From Inhella proteolytica (GTDB lineage: Bacteria; Pseudomonadota; Gammaproteobacteria; Burkholderiales; Burkholderiaceae_C): DNA of 64,000 bases. Under the pieces are notes generated by a model. It saw nothing but the letters and a program-made list of their open reading frames with translations, had not been told where the DNA came from and did no database searches. Location: assembly GCF_016093275.1 (NCBI RefSeq), contig NZ_JAEDAK010000006.1:186001-250000 (forward strand), written 5' to 3'. Made by a program: the position numbers and the translations under genes. Shown piece by piece: positions 39,228 through 47,573 of the stretch. How positions within the stretch are numbered: position 1 is the first letter of the stretch; each line of letters opens with the position of its first letter.

Positions 39228-40463
39228 TCAGCCGAGCGCGCCCGAGTGGCGCCAGAACTGCAACTTTTCGTCATCCGCCCCCAGCCACTCGCTCAGGATG
39301 GCGGCGCCATGCTCGCCGAGGCGCGGTGGCGGCCGGCGGTACTGCACCGGCGTGGCGCTGAACCGGATGGGATTGCCGACGGCCTGGAGCTGCGGCGCCA
39401 GCGCATGGGGCAGGGAAACCACCATGCCGCGCGCCGCCACCTGGGGCAGGGCGAGGGCCTCGTCCACGCCGTTCACGGGGGCGCAGGGCACGCCGGCAGC
39501 TTCCAGGCGCTCCAGCCAGTGGGAGCGCGGCTGCCCCGCCAGCACGGGGGCCAGGCAGGCCTCCAGCGCCGGGCGGTGCCGCACCCGCTCGGCATTGCTG
39601 GCAAAGCGGGCGTCCTGCGCCCATTCGGCGTGGCTCAGGGCCTGGCAGAGGCGCTCGAACTGTCGGTCATTGCCCACGGCGATGACGATGTGGCCGTCCG
39701 CCGCCGCAAAGGCCTGGTAGGGCGCGATGCTGGGGTGGGCGTTGCCCTGGCGGCGCGGCGGCTGGCCACTGCACAGGGTCTGGCTGGCCAGGTTGGCCAG
39801 CATGGCGAGTTGGCAGTCCAGCAAGGCCAGATCGATGTGCTGGCCCTGGCCGGTGGCGTCGCGGTGGCGCAGCGCGGCCAGAATGGCGACGCTGGCATGC
39901 AGGCCGGTGAACAGATCGGTGACCGCTACCCCCACTTTCTGCGGGCCGGCGCCGGGCTCGCCCTCGGGCACGCCGGTCACGCTCATCAAGCCACCCAGGG
40001 CCTGGGCGACGAAGTCATAGCCGGGCCGCTCGGCCCAGGGCCCGGTCTGGCCGAAGCCGGTGATCGAGCAGATCACCAGGCGCGGATGCTGCTGCATCAG
40101 CTCGGCCGGCGCCAGGCCGTAGCGCGCCAGGTCGCCGACCTTGAAGTTCTCCACCAGCACATCGGCCTGGGCGGCCAACTCGCGCACCAGCGCGGCGCCT
40201 TCGGGGTGGGCCAGGTCGATCGTGATGGAGCGCTTGTTGCGGTTGGCGCACAGGTAGTAGGCGGACTCGGCCGAGTCCGAGCCAGCGGCTGCTGGCAGGA
40301 AGGGCGGGCCCCAGGCGCGCGTGTCATCACCCTTGCCCGGCCGCTCGACCTTGACCACGTCGGCGCCCAGGTCGGCCAGCATCTGCGTGGCCCAGGGGCC
40401 GGCGAGCACGCGGCTGAGGTCAAGGACACGGAGGCCGGCAAGGCTTTGGGCGGGGCGGGTCAT
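39228..40463 (-). CDS. CaiB/BaiF-type class III CoA-transferase
   Basis: Cytosolic CoA-transferase of 411 aa. Family features: LAGLRVLDLSRVLAGPWATQMLADLGADVVKVERPGKGDDTR, NRNKRSITIDLAHPEG, ENFKVGDLARYGL, SITGFGQTGPWAERPGYDFVAQALGG, and the probable catalytic aspartate in KVGVAVTDLFTG. Members include formyl-CoA and succinyl-CoA:glutarate/itaconate transferases; the substrate cannot be assigned. Its start is 38 nt from the divergent lipoprotein gene. No acyl-CoA dehydrogenase neighbour, although that is a common partner. Confidence 0.9.
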   Translation of the reverse strand: MTRPAQSLAGLRVLDLSRVLAGPWATQMLADLGADVVKVERPGKGDDTRAWGPPFLPAAAGSDSAESAYYLCANRNKRSITIDLAHPEGAALVRELAAQADVLVENFKVGDLARYGLAPAELMQQHPRLVICSITGFGQTGPWAERPGYDFVAQALGGLMSVTGVPEGEPGAGPQKVGVAVTDLFTGLHASVAILAALRHRDATGQGQHIDLALLDCQLAMLANLASQTLCSGQPPRRQGNAHPSIAPYQAFAAADGHIVIAVGNDRQFERLCQALSHAEWAQDARFASNAERVRHRPALEACLAPVLAGQPRSHWLERLEAAGVPCAPVNGVDEALALPQVAARGMVVSLPHALAPQLQAVGNPIRFSATPVQYRRPPPRLGEHGAAILSEWLGADDEKLQFWRHSGALG

Positions 40464-40489
40464 GGGGCGCTCGGGAAGGGTGGGGCCTG

Positions 40490-40495
40490 AATAAT
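40490..40495 (+). promoter_or_regulatory. -10-like element for a leaderless lipoprotein mRNA
   Basis: AATAAT six bases before the ATG at 40502, separated by GCCCGC, with no ribosome binding site. It matches the leaderless geometry of hemJ. Confidence 0.5.
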
Positions 40496-40501
40496 GCCCG
40501 C

Positions 40502-40990
40502 ATGCGTCATTTCACGATTCTTGCCCTGGCCCTGGGGCTGATGGCCTGCAGCCCGCGCTGGGATTGGCGCGAGCTGGAGCTGGCGGACGCCGAGTTGCGC
40601 GCCCGCTTCCCCTGCAAGCCCGCCATCCAGACCCGCGACGGCGCCGGCTTGGCGCATTGCGAGCAACAGGGGCTGCGCTTTTCGGTGGCCTGGGAGCGAT
40701 TGGAGCGCCCCGAGCATCTGCAGCCGGCGCTGGCGCAGAGCGCGCCGCGCCTGGCCGGCCGCCTGGGCCTGGCGGTGCAGGGGCGCGACGAGGCCGCCAG
40801 CGCGCCGGCCGGGGCGCTCGCCTTTCCGGAGAGCGGCGCCTACCGCCTGCAGGGGCCTCAGGGCCAGGCGCAGCTGCTGACCTGGGTGCGCGGCATGCGC
40901 ATCTACCAGGCCTTGGTGCAAGGCAAGACCCTGGATGCCGAGGCGGCTCACGAGTTCCTGCAGGGCCTGCAGCACCCGCACTCCGGATAA
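40502..40990 (+). CDS. Putative lipoprotein, function unknown
   Basis: Protein of 162 aa. A lipoprotein signal peptide with lipobox LMAC ([16 protein letters not shown]) precedes a compact domain with several cysteines (RFPCKPAIQ, LAHCEQQGLRFSV) and ending in a helical EAAHEFLQGL segment. I do not recognise a family, though the layout recalls small periplasmic proteins encoded beside PTS genes. Its stop codon lies inside the -10-like GATAAT of the next gene. Confidence 0.75.
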   Translation: MRHFTILALALGLMACSPRWDWRELELADAELRARFPCKPAIQTRDGAGLAHCEQQGLRFSVAWERLERPEHLQPALAQSAPRLAGRLGLAVQGRDEAASAPAGALAFPESGAYRLQGPQGQAQLLTWVRGMRIYQALVQGKTLDAEAAHEFLQGLQHPHSG

Positions 40991-40991
40991 T
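40986..40991 (+). promoter_or_regulatory. -10-like element for the EIIA gene
   Basis: GATAAT overlaps the lipoprotein stop codon (TAA 40988-40990) and lies seven bases before the EIIA ATG (40999), spacer CCCGGGC. This would give an mRNA starting at or next to the ATG. Confidence 0.5.
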
Positions 40992-40998
40992 CCCGGGC

Positions 40999-41385
40999 AT
41001 GGTCCAGCTCCTTCTCGTGGCCCACGCTCCGCTGGCCTCCGCGCTGGCGCAGGTGGCCCGGCACACCTACCCGGGCTGCAGCGCCCAGCTGCAAACCCTG
41101 GACATTCCGCCTGAATGGGACCTGCAGGCCGCAGAAGCCGCCATTCGCGCGCTGTTGCCGACTGATCAGCCCGTGTTGCTGCTGGTGGATACGCCCGGCG
41201 CCACGCCCTGCAATGCCGCCCAGGCCGCGCTGGCCGGCCGCACCGATGCCGCCCTGGTGCACGGCGTGAACGTGCCCATGCTCTGGCGCAGCCTGTGCTA
41301 CGGCAGCCTGGGCCTGGCCGAGCTGGCGCAGCGCGCCGTCGAGGGCGGTTTGCGCGGTGTCGGGCAAGCCCCGGGCGGCGCCTGA
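40999..41385 (+). CDS. PTS EIIA component, mannose (ManX/EIIA-Man) family
   Basis: Cytosolic phosphocarrier of 128 aa, normally accepting phosphate from HPr on a histidine. The N-terminal LLLVAHAPLASAL places the active His at residue 9; LLLVDTPGATPCNAA and VHGVNVPMLWRSL complete the family pattern. No EIIB, EIIC or EIID genes follow, so phosphate probably goes to a regulatory target rather than a sugar. Directly upstream of HPr and EI. Confidence 0.92.
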   Translation: MVQLLLVAHAPLASALAQVARHTYPGCSAQLQTLDIPPEWDLQAAEAAIRALLPTDQPVLLLVDTPGATPCNAAQAALAGRTDAALVHGVNVPMLWRSLCYGSLGLAELAQRAVEGGLRGVGQAPGGA

Positions 41386-41409
41386 TTTGCAGCGGCTAAT
41401 CTCGGGGGC

Positions 41410-41679
41410 ATGCAGAAGTCGACCCTGAAGATCATCAACAAGCTGGGCCTGCACGCGCGTGCCTCCGCCAAGCTCACCAAACTGGCCGGCAGCTTCCGCT
41501 GCGAGGTCTTCCTGAGCCGCAATGGCCGGCGCGTGAATGCCAAAAGCATCATGGGCGTGATGATGCTGGCGGCAGGCATGGGCAGCGAGGTGGAGCTGGA
41601 GACCGAGGGCGAAGACGAGGCCCAGGCCCATGAGGCCATCGCCGCCCTGGTGGCCGACCGCTTCGGCGAAGGCGAGTAA
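41410..41679 (+). CDS. ptsH: Phosphocarrier protein HPr
   Basis: Small PTS phosphocarrier, 89 aa. His15 in NKLGLHARASAKL is the phosphohistidine, and Ser46 in NAKSIMGVMMLAA is the position phosphorylated by HPr kinase in organisms that have it. Lies 11 nt upstream of the EI gene. A GCTAAT/TAATCT element at about 41395-41402 suggests an additional promoter close to the start. Confidence 0.95.
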   Translation: MQKSTLKIINKLGLHARASAKLTKLAGSFRCEVFLSRNGRRVNAKSIMGVMMLAAGMGSEVELETEGEDEAQAHEAIAALVADRFGEGE

Positions 41680-41690
41680 GGACCGCGGCG

Positions 41691-43439
41691 ATGAGCTTTC
41701 AGGTCTTCGGCACGGCGGTTTCGCGCGGGGTGGCCATCGGGCGCGCCGTGCTGGTGGCCTCCAGCCGCCTGGATGTCGCGCACTACTTCGTCGATGAGGC
41801 GCAGGTGCCCGTTGAGGTGGCGCGCTGCCATGCCGCGCGCGATCAGGTGGCCGAGGAGCTCACCCTGCTGCGCGACCAGCTGCCCCCCGACGCCCCGGCC
41901 GAGCTGGCCGCGCTGCTGGACGTGCACCTGATGCTGGTGCGCGACGAAGCGCTGGTGGACGCGGCCGTCGATTGGGTGCGCGAGCGCCACTACAACGCCG
42001 AATGGGCGCTCTCGGCCCAGCTCGAAGTGCTGGCGCGCCAGTTCGACGAGATGGAGGACGAGTACCTGCGCGAGCGCAAGGCTGACCTCGAACAGGTGGT
42101 GGAGCGCATGCTCTCGGTGCTGGCCCGCCAGGCCGACCCGACCTTGGGCCTGGCGCCGCGCGACTTCGCCGGCGAGGACCCGCTGCTGCTGGTGGCGGCC
42201 GACATTTCGCCCGCCGACCTGCTGGGCTTTCGCGACGGCGTGTTCAAGGGCTTCATCACCGACATCGGCGGCAAGACCTCGCACACCGCCATCGTGGCGC
42301 GCAGCATGGACATCCCGGCCGTGGTGGGCACGCGCGAGGCCTCGCGCCTGATCCGCCAGGACGACTGGGTGGTGATCGACGGCGACGCCGGAGCCGTCAT
42401 CGTCAACCCCTCGCCCATCGTGCTGGAGGAGTACCGCTTCCGCCAGCGCCAGAGCGAGCTGGAGCGCGCCCGGCTGGCCCGGCTGCGTCACACCCCGGCC
42501 GTCACGCTGGATGGCGAGGCGGTGCAGATGCACGCCAACATCGAGCTGCCGGGCGACGCCAAGGCCGCACTCGCCGCCGGCGCCGAGGGCGTGGGCCTGT
42601 TCCGCTCCGAATTCCTCTTCATGGGCCGCGGCGGCCAGCTGCCCAGCGAGGAGGAGCAGTACGAGGCCTATCGCGAGGCCGTCGAGGCCATGCAGGGCCG
42701 GCCCGTCACCATCCGCACGGTGGACATCGGCGCCGACAAGCCGCTCGACCGCGCGCCGGCCGGCGATGGCCGCTACGACCATGTGCTGAACCCGGCCCTG
42801 GGCCTGCGCGCCATCCGCTGGAGCCTGTCCGAGCCGGCGATGTTCCGCCAGCAGCTGCGCGCCATCTACCGCGCCAGCGCCCACGGCCCGGTGCGCCTGC
42901 TGCTGCCCATGGTGGCGCACATGAAAGAGCTGCGCCAGGTGCGCGACTGCATCACCCGCGTGCGTCAGCAGCTGGTGGACAACCAGCAGCCCACCGGCCA
43001 GGTGGAGCTGGGCGTGATGATCGAGATCCCGGCCGCGGCCCTGATCCTCGACGCGCTGCTGCCGTTGGTGGACTTCGTCTCCATCGGCACCAACGATCTG
43101 ATCCAGTACACGCTGGCCATCGACCGCGCCGACGAATCCGTCGCCCACCTCTACGACCCCTGGCACCCCGCCGTGATGCAGCTGCTTGCCACGGTCATCG
43201 GCGCCTGCCGCGCGCGCGGCAAGGGGGTGAGCGTGTGCGGCGAGATGGCCGGCGACGTCGCCTTCACCGACGCCCTGCTCGCCATGGGCCTGCGCAGCTT
43301 CTCCATGCACCCCTCGCAGATCGCCTTCGTCAAGCAGCGCATCCTGCGCGCCGACGCCAGCAAGCTGGCGGCCCAGCTGCCGCAGCTGCTGGGCGACGAA
43401 GACCCGGAGCGCGTGGCGAAGCGTTTGGGCTGGGCCTGA
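41691..43439 (+). CDS. ptsI: PTS enzyme I (phosphoenolpyruvate-protein phosphotransferase)
   Basis: Cytosolic enzyme that passes phosphate from phosphoenolpyruvate to HPr, 582 aa (E. coli 575). Phospho-histidine at residue 198 in GGKTSHTAIVARSMDIPAVVG; PEP-binding barrel with GLFRSEFLFMGR, RTVDIGADKPL, IEIPAAALILD, SIGTNDLIQYTLAIDR and the catalytic cysteine in GVSVCGEMAGD. With EIIA and HPr it makes a three-protein relay lacking a permease. Confidence 0.97.
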   Translation: MSFQVFGTAVSRGVAIGRAVLVASSRLDVAHYFVDEAQVPVEVARCHAARDQVAEELTLLRDQLPPDAPAELAALLDVHLMLVRDEALVDAAVDWVRERHYNAEWALSAQLEVLARQFDEMEDEYLRERKADLEQVVERMLSVLARQADPTLGLAPRDFAGEDPLLLVAADISPADLLGFRDGVFKGFITDIGGKTSHTAIVARSMDIPAVVGTREASRLIRQDDWVVIDGDAGAVIVNPSPIVLEEYRFRQRQSELERARLARLRHTPAVTLDGEAVQMHANIELPGDAKAALAAGAEGVGLFRSEFLFMGRGGQLPSEEEQYEAYREAVEAMQGRPVTIRTVDIGADKPLDRAPAGDGRYDHVLNPALGLRAIRWSLSEPAMFRQQLRAIYRASAHGPVRLLLPMVAHMKELRQVRDCITRVRQQLVDNQQPTGQVELGVMIEIPAAALILDALLPLVDFVSIGTNDLIQYTLAIDRADESVAHLYDPWHPAVMQLLATVIGACRARGKGVSVCGEMAGDVAFTDALLAMGLRSFSMHPSQIAFVKQRILRADASKLAAQLPQLLGDEDPERVAKRLGWA

Positions 43440-43468
43440 GACCCTGGGGGGCTGAAGGCCGGGGCGGG

Positions 43469-43474
43469 GACAAT
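43469..43474 (+). promoter_or_regulatory. -10-like element close to the uup start
   Basis: GACAAT eight bases before the ATG at 43483 (spacer CTCGTCCC), with no ribosome site, again consistent with a nearly leaderless mRNA. Confidence 0.45.
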
Positions 43475-43482
43475 CTCGTCCC

Positions 43483-45357
43483 ATGGCCCTCTTGTCTCTT
43501 ACGAATGCCCATCTCGCCTTCGGGCATTGGCCGCTGCTGGACGCGGCGGAGTTCTCCCTCGAAACCGGCGAGCGCGTCGGTCTGATCGGCCGCAACGGCA
43601 GCGGCAAGAGCTCGCTGCTGAAGATCCTGGCCGGGCTGGAAAAGCTCGACGACGGGCTCTTGCAGCGCTCGCTCGAAACCCGCGTCGTCTATGTGCCGCA
43701 GGAGCCCGAGTTTGCGCCCGGCGCCACGGTCTTTGAAGCTGTCAGCGAGGGTGTGGCCGAGGCGCGTGACCTGCGCGCCCGTTTCGAGGCCCATGCCGAG
43801 GGTGAGGACCTGGACGCGCTGCAGACGCGGCTCGAAGCCCTGGGCGGCTGGACCTGGGAGCAGCGCGTGGCCGAGAGCCTGCAGCGCCTCGGGCTGGAGG
43901 GTGAGCGCCGCGTTGAGGAGCTTTCCGGTGGCCTGAAGAAGCGCGTGGCGCTGGCGCGGGCCCTGGTGGCCCAGCCCGATGTGCTGCTGCTGGACGAGCC
44001 CACCAACCACCTGGACCTGGATGCCATCCTCTGGCTCGAAGGGTTGCTGCGCGAGTTCCCCGGCAGCCTGCTCGTCATCACGCACGACCGCGCCTTCCTG
44101 GACGCCGTGTGCACCCGCATCGTCGAGTTGGACCGCGGCCAGCTGCGCGGCTACCCGGGCAACTTTGCCGCCTTCGAGGCCGCCAAGCAGCGCGAGCTGG
44201 AGGCCGAGGCCCTGGCCAACGCCCGCTTCGACAAGCTGCTGGCCCAGGAAGAGGTGTGGATCCGCAAGGGCGTGGAGGCGCGCCGCACCCGCTCGGTGGC
44301 GCGCGTGGCGCGCCTGGTCAAGTTGCGTGAGGAGCATGCGCAGCGCCGCAATGTGCAGGGCAAGGCCCAGCTCAAGGTGGATGCCGGCGAAAGCAGCGGC
44401 AAGCTGGTGGCCGAGCTGGTGGAGGTGACCAAGGGCTTTGCCGGTGCGCCGCCGGTGGTCAAGAACCTCTCGGCCGTGTTCATGCGGGGCGACAAGGTCG
44501 GCCTGGTGGGCCCGAACGGCGCCGGCAAGACCACCCTGCTGAAGCTGATCCTGGGCGAGCTGCAGCCCGACAGCGGCAGCGTGCGCACCGGCACCAAGAT
44601 CCAGGTCGCGCACTTCGACCAGATGCGCGCCGGCCTGAACCTGGACGCCACGCTGGCCGACACCATCAGCCCCGGCTCGGAATGGATCGAGATCGGCGAG
44701 CAGCGCCAGCATGTGATGACCTACCTGCAGAACTTCCTGTTCGCGCCGCAGCGCGCCAACAGCCCGGTGCGCACGCTGTCGGGGGGCGAGCGCAACCGCC
44801 TGCTGCTGGCGCGCCTGTTCGCCCGGCCCGCCAATGTGCTGGTGCTGGACGAGCCGACCAACGACCTGGATGTCGAGACGCTGGACTTGCTGGAGGAGCT
44901 GCTGATCGACTACGCCGGCACGGTCTTCCTCGTCAGCCACGACCGCCGCTTCCTCGACCGCGTCGTCACCAGCACCCTGGTGGCCGAAGGGCAGGGCGTG
45001 TGGCGCGAGTACGAGGGCGGGGTGGAGGACTGGCTGGCGCAGAGCCAGCGTGCCCGCGCCGCGGCCCAGGCCGCGGCCGCCCCCAAGGCGGAAGCCGCCA
45101 AGCCCGCCCCGGCGCCGCGCAGCGAGGGCCCGGCACTGAAGCGCAAGCTCAGCTACAAGGAACAGCGCGAGCTGGAGGCGCTGCCGGCGCAGATCGAGGC
45201 CCTGGAAAAGGAACAGGCCGAACTGAACGCCCTGATGAACGGCAGCGAGCTCTACACCCAGGGGGCCGAGCGCATCAGCCAGGTGACGGCGCGGGCGGCG
45301 GCCATTGATGAGGAATTGATGGCGCTGCTGGAGCGCTGGACCGCGCTCAGCGACTGA
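43483..45357 (+). CDS. uup: ABC-F family ATPase Uup
   Basis: Cytosolic ribosome- or DNA-associated ABC-F ATPase, 624 aa, without membrane domains. Two nucleotide-binding domains: Walker A GRNGSGKSSLLK and GPNGAGKTTLLK, signatures LSGGLKKRVALARAL and LSGGERNRLLLARLF, Walker B LLLDEPTNHLDLDAI and LVLDEPTNDLDVET. The C-terminal coiled coil after an Ala/Pro-rich linker (residues about 525-550; then LSYKEQRELEALPAQIEALEKEQAELNAL) is the Uup hallmark. E. coli Uup affects transposon precise excision and ribosome function. The 3' end overlaps the convergent receiver gene by 11 nt. Confidence 0.94.
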   Translation: MALLSLTNAHLAFGHWPLLDAAEFSLETGERVGLIGRNGSGKSSLLKILAGLEKLDDGLLQRSLETRVVYVPQEPEFAPGATVFEAVSEGVAEARDLRARFEAHAEGEDLDALQTRLEALGGWTWEQRVAESLQRLGLEGERRVEELSGGLKKRVALARALVAQPDVLLLDEPTNHLDLDAILWLEGLLREFPGSLLVITHDRAFLDAVCTRIVELDRGQLRGYPGNFAAFEAAKQRELEAEALANARFDKLLAQEEVWIRKGVEARRTRSVARVARLVKLREEHAQRRNVQGKAQLKVDAGESSGKLVAELVEVTKGFAGAPPVVKNLSAVFMRGDKVGLVGPNGAGKTTLLKLILGELQPDSGSVRTGTKIQVAHFDQMRAGLNLDATLADTISPGSEWIEIGEQRQHVMTYLQNFLFAPQRANSPVRTLSGGERNRLLLARLFARPANVLVLDEPTNDLDVETLDLLEELLIDYAGTVFLVSHDRRFLDRVVTSTLVAEGQGVWREYEGGVEDWLAQSQRARAAAQAAAAPKAEAAKPAPAPRSEGPALKRKLSYKEQRELEALPAQIEALEKEQAELNALMNGSELYTQGAERISQVTARAAAIDEELMALLERWTALSD

Positions 45358-45976
45358 CCTTGTCCGCCGGCACGAAGCCGGCCACGCCCTCCAGCTGCAG
45401 CAGCTGCTCGCCGTGGCGGATCACCACCGCGGCGATCTTGCGCCGCTGCCCGCCGTGCTGGACCCACTCGCCGGGCTTGAAGGGCTTGGGCAGGGGCATG
45501 GGGGGCAGTTCGATGCGCCGGCCGGCGCGCGCATCCAGCCGGCCCTGGCTTTGCTGGGCCAGGCGGGCCGCCAGCTCGGGGCGTTCGCGGGCCATCCAGT
45601 CCAGGCTGGCCTGCAGGGTGTCGCGCAGCTGCTCGGGGCTGAAGGGTTTGGCCAGCACGAACTGGGCGTTCAGGGCCTGGGCGCGGGCCTTCAGTTCGGG
45701 GCTGAGCTCAAAGCCCGTCAGGCCCAGGCGGCAGTGCGGGTGGCGGGCACGCAGCTGGGCGTAGAGCTCCAGCCCGTCCGGGGTCTGCTTGGCGAAGGCG
45801 TCGGTGCAGAGGAAGTCGGGCGCCCAGCCCTCGGCCTGCTGCAGAGCCTCGGCCGGTGTGGCCGCAAAGCGCAGCTGCTCGGGGGCAAAACCAAAGCCGC
45901 CGAGCAGGCGCTGCGCAAACTGGCGCACGCCTTGGAGCGGATCGACGACGAGGAAGCGCAGGGCGGGGGCGGCCAT
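45347..45976 (-). CDS. Receiver-domain protein with SH3-like C-terminal domain
   Basis: Cytosolic protein of 209 aa. The N-terminal ~120 residues form a CheY-like receiver: acidic FLVVDPLQGVRQF near the start, probable phospho-acceptor in FLCTDAFAKQTPDGLELY and the conserved lysine in FVLAKPFSPEQLRDTL. The remaining residues end in a small beta-rich unit (KPGEWVQHGGQRRKIAAVVIRHGEQLLQLEGVAGFVPADKV) instead of a DNA-binding domain. No kinase gene is adjacent. A perfect 7-bp hairpin lies just before the start codon. Confidence 0.8.
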   Translation of the reverse strand: MAAPALRFLVVDPLQGVRQFAQRLLGGFGFAPEQLRFAATPAEALQQAEGWAPDFLCTDAFAKQTPDGLELYAQLRARHPHCRLGLTGFELSPELKARAQALNAQFVLAKPFSPEQLRDTLQASLDWMARERPELAARLAQQSQGRLDARAGRRIELPPMPLPKPFKPGEWVQHGGQRRKIAAVVIRHGEQLLQLEGVAGFVPADKVSR

Positions 45977-45980
45977 GGTG

Positions 45981-45999
45981 GGAACTCCGATCGAGTTCC
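45981..45999 (-). promoter_or_regulatory. Leader hairpin covering the ribosome site of the receiver gene
   Basis: On the minus strand the leader reads GGAACTC, loop GATCG, GAGTTCC, then CACC and the ATG at 45976. The only ribosome-site-like GGAG lies at the loop-stem junction, so the hairpin could limit translation, or the dyad could be an operator. An AATAAT hexamer sits immediately upstream (46000-46006 region). Confidence 0.4.
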
Positions 46000-46067
46000 A
46001 TTATTCGGAGCGCGGTTGGGCTCCGCCTTGCGTTGGGCCAAGCCCGGGTGGTCTGCCGGGGTATCGC

Positions 46068-47459
46068 TCAGGCCAGCGACGCACGCGTGCGCGCCAGGGC
46101 GGCCCAGAACTTGGCGTCCTGCGAGCAGGCGAAGTTCACGCGGATGTGCGGGCCGCTGCGCCGGCTGGGGCTGAAAAGCAGTTCGGGCGCGCAAGCAAAG
46201 CCTTCCAGCAGCATGCGCTGGGTCAGGCGCTCGCTGTCCACGCCGGTGTCCAGCCAGCCGAACAGGCCCTGGGGTGGGGCGGCGAAGGCAAAGCCATGCT
46301 GGCCGGCCAGGCGGGCGCAGCGGGCGCGCGCCGCTTCCAGGCGCTGCTGCACGCGCTCCACCTGGCGGCGCAGCGCGCCGCGCGCCAGCACGCCGGCCAG
46401 CGCGCGCTCCAGCAGCGCCGAGGTGCAGAGCTCGTGCACCAGCTTGCGTTCGCCCAGGCGGGCGATCAGATCCGGCCGGCCGGTGACGTAGCCGACGCGC
46501 AGGCCCGCGCCCAGCACCTTGGCAAAGCCGCTCACGTACAGGGTGCGGCGCAGGCCATCCAGTGCGGCCAGGCGCGGGCTGTGGGCGGGCGCGAAGGCGG
46601 CGTAGGTGTCGTCCTCGACGATCAGCACCTCGCCCCCCTCGCACAGGCGCAGCACCTCGTAGGCCTGGGCCAGGTTCAGGCAATGCCCGGTGGGGTTGTG
46701 CAGCACCGAGACGGTGACGTAGAGCCGCGGCCGGTGCTCGCGGATCAGCTGCGCCATCTGCTCCAGGTCTGGCCCCTGCGCGCCGCGCCGCACGGGCAGC
46801 AGACGCAGGCCGGCCAGCACCAGGCGGGCGTACTCGATCGGCCAGCCGGGCTCGTCCACCAGCACCGCATCGCCCGGCTGGGTCAGCTCGTGGGCGATCA
46901 GGTCGAGCGCCTGGGTCGCGCCCACCGTGGTGAGGATCTGCTCGGCATCGCTGGCGATGCCGATCTCGGCCAGGCGCTGCGCCAGCACCTGCCGCAGCTC
47001 GGGGTCGCCCGCCGGGTCGGCATAGCGCAGCAGCAGGCCTTCCTGGCCGGGGGCCAGCGCGGCGCGCAGCGCCTGGCGCAGCGGCGCGGCGTCCAGCCAG
47101 CTCTGCGGCAGGGTGCCGTGGGCGGGCGAGTCCTGGTGCTCGGAGCGCAGCAGGTTGCGGATCAGCGTCATGGCGTCAAACGGCGCCGGGCCGCTGGCGG
47201 CGCGGGCCGTGCCGGTCGGCGCGGGCCGGGGCGCGGGTTTGGCGTCGCGCACGTAGAAGCCGCGCTGGCGGCGCGCCTCCACCAGCCCTTGGGCCTGCAG
47301 GCGGTCGTAGGCGGCCACCACGGTGTAGGGGCTGAGCCCGTGCAGGCGCGCGGCCTCGCGCACCGAGGGCAGGCGGGCGCCGGGCAGCAGCAGGCGTTGG
47401 TCGATGCGCTGCGCCAGGTCCGCCGCCAGGCCTTCGGCCAGGCCCACTGTGTTGGTCAT
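46068..47459 (-). CDS. MocR-family (GntR-aminotransferase fusion) transcriptional regulator
   Basis: PLP-binding DNA-binding regulator of 463 aa. N-terminal GntR-type winged helix (LAQRIDQRLLLPGARLPSVREAARLHGLSPYTVVAAYDRLQAQGLVEARRQRGFYV), a linker, then an aminotransferase-I fold with VTVSVLHNPTGHCL, IVEDDTYAAF and the PLP lysine in YVSGFAKVLGAGLRVGY. ATG 47459 was chosen over an in-frame start eleven codons upstream. Divergent by 114 nt from the LysE-racemase-aminotransferase operon, which it most likely controls in response to an amino acid or PLP. Confidence 0.92.
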   Translation of the reverse strand: MTNTVGLAEGLAADLAQRIDQRLLLPGARLPSVREAARLHGLSPYTVVAAYDRLQAQGLVEARRQRGFYVRDAKPAPRPAPTGTARAASGPAPFDAMTLIRNLLRSEHQDSPAHGTLPQSWLDAAPLRQALRAALAPGQEGLLLRYADPAGDPELRQVLAQRLAEIGIASDAEQILTTVGATQALDLIAHELTQPGDAVLVDEPGWPIEYARLVLAGLRLLPVRRGAQGPDLEQMAQLIREHRPRLYVTVSVLHNPTGHCLNLAQAYEVLRLCEGGEVLIVEDDTYAAFAPAHSPRLAALDGLRRTLYVSGFAKVLGAGLRVGYVTGRPDLIARLGERKLVHELCTSALLERALAGVLARGALRRQVERVQQRLEAARARCARLAGQHGFAFAAPPQGLFGWLDTGVDSERLTQRMLLEGFACAPELLFSPSRRSGPHIRVNFACSQDAKFWAALARTRASLA

Positions 47460-47472
47460 GATCCCGATACAG

Positions 47473-47509
47473 ATTGGCTGTGTGTGGCGCAAAGTGTATT
47501 GGTGCTGTG
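47473..47509. promoter_or_regulatory. Candidate MocR operator: direct repeats in the divergent promoter
   Basis: Two direct repeats, ATTGGCTGTG (47473-47482) and ATTGGTGCTGTG (47498-47509), with starts 25 bases apart, in the interval between the MocR and LysE genes. Regulators of this family commonly bind spaced direct repeats. Placement supports the role; it is not proven. Confidence 0.4.
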
Positions 47510-47573
47510 CTGGATTGTCCGCCCAGAATCAGGCCTCACACCGCTTCCGCCCTGGCGCAGAAAGCACGACGCG

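Noticed and set aside
45789-47573. Upstream extension of the LysE exporter frame by almost 600 codons
   Set aside because: It crosses the receiver gene, an intergenic hairpin and the MocR gene on the other strand; the exporter family starts at 47574.
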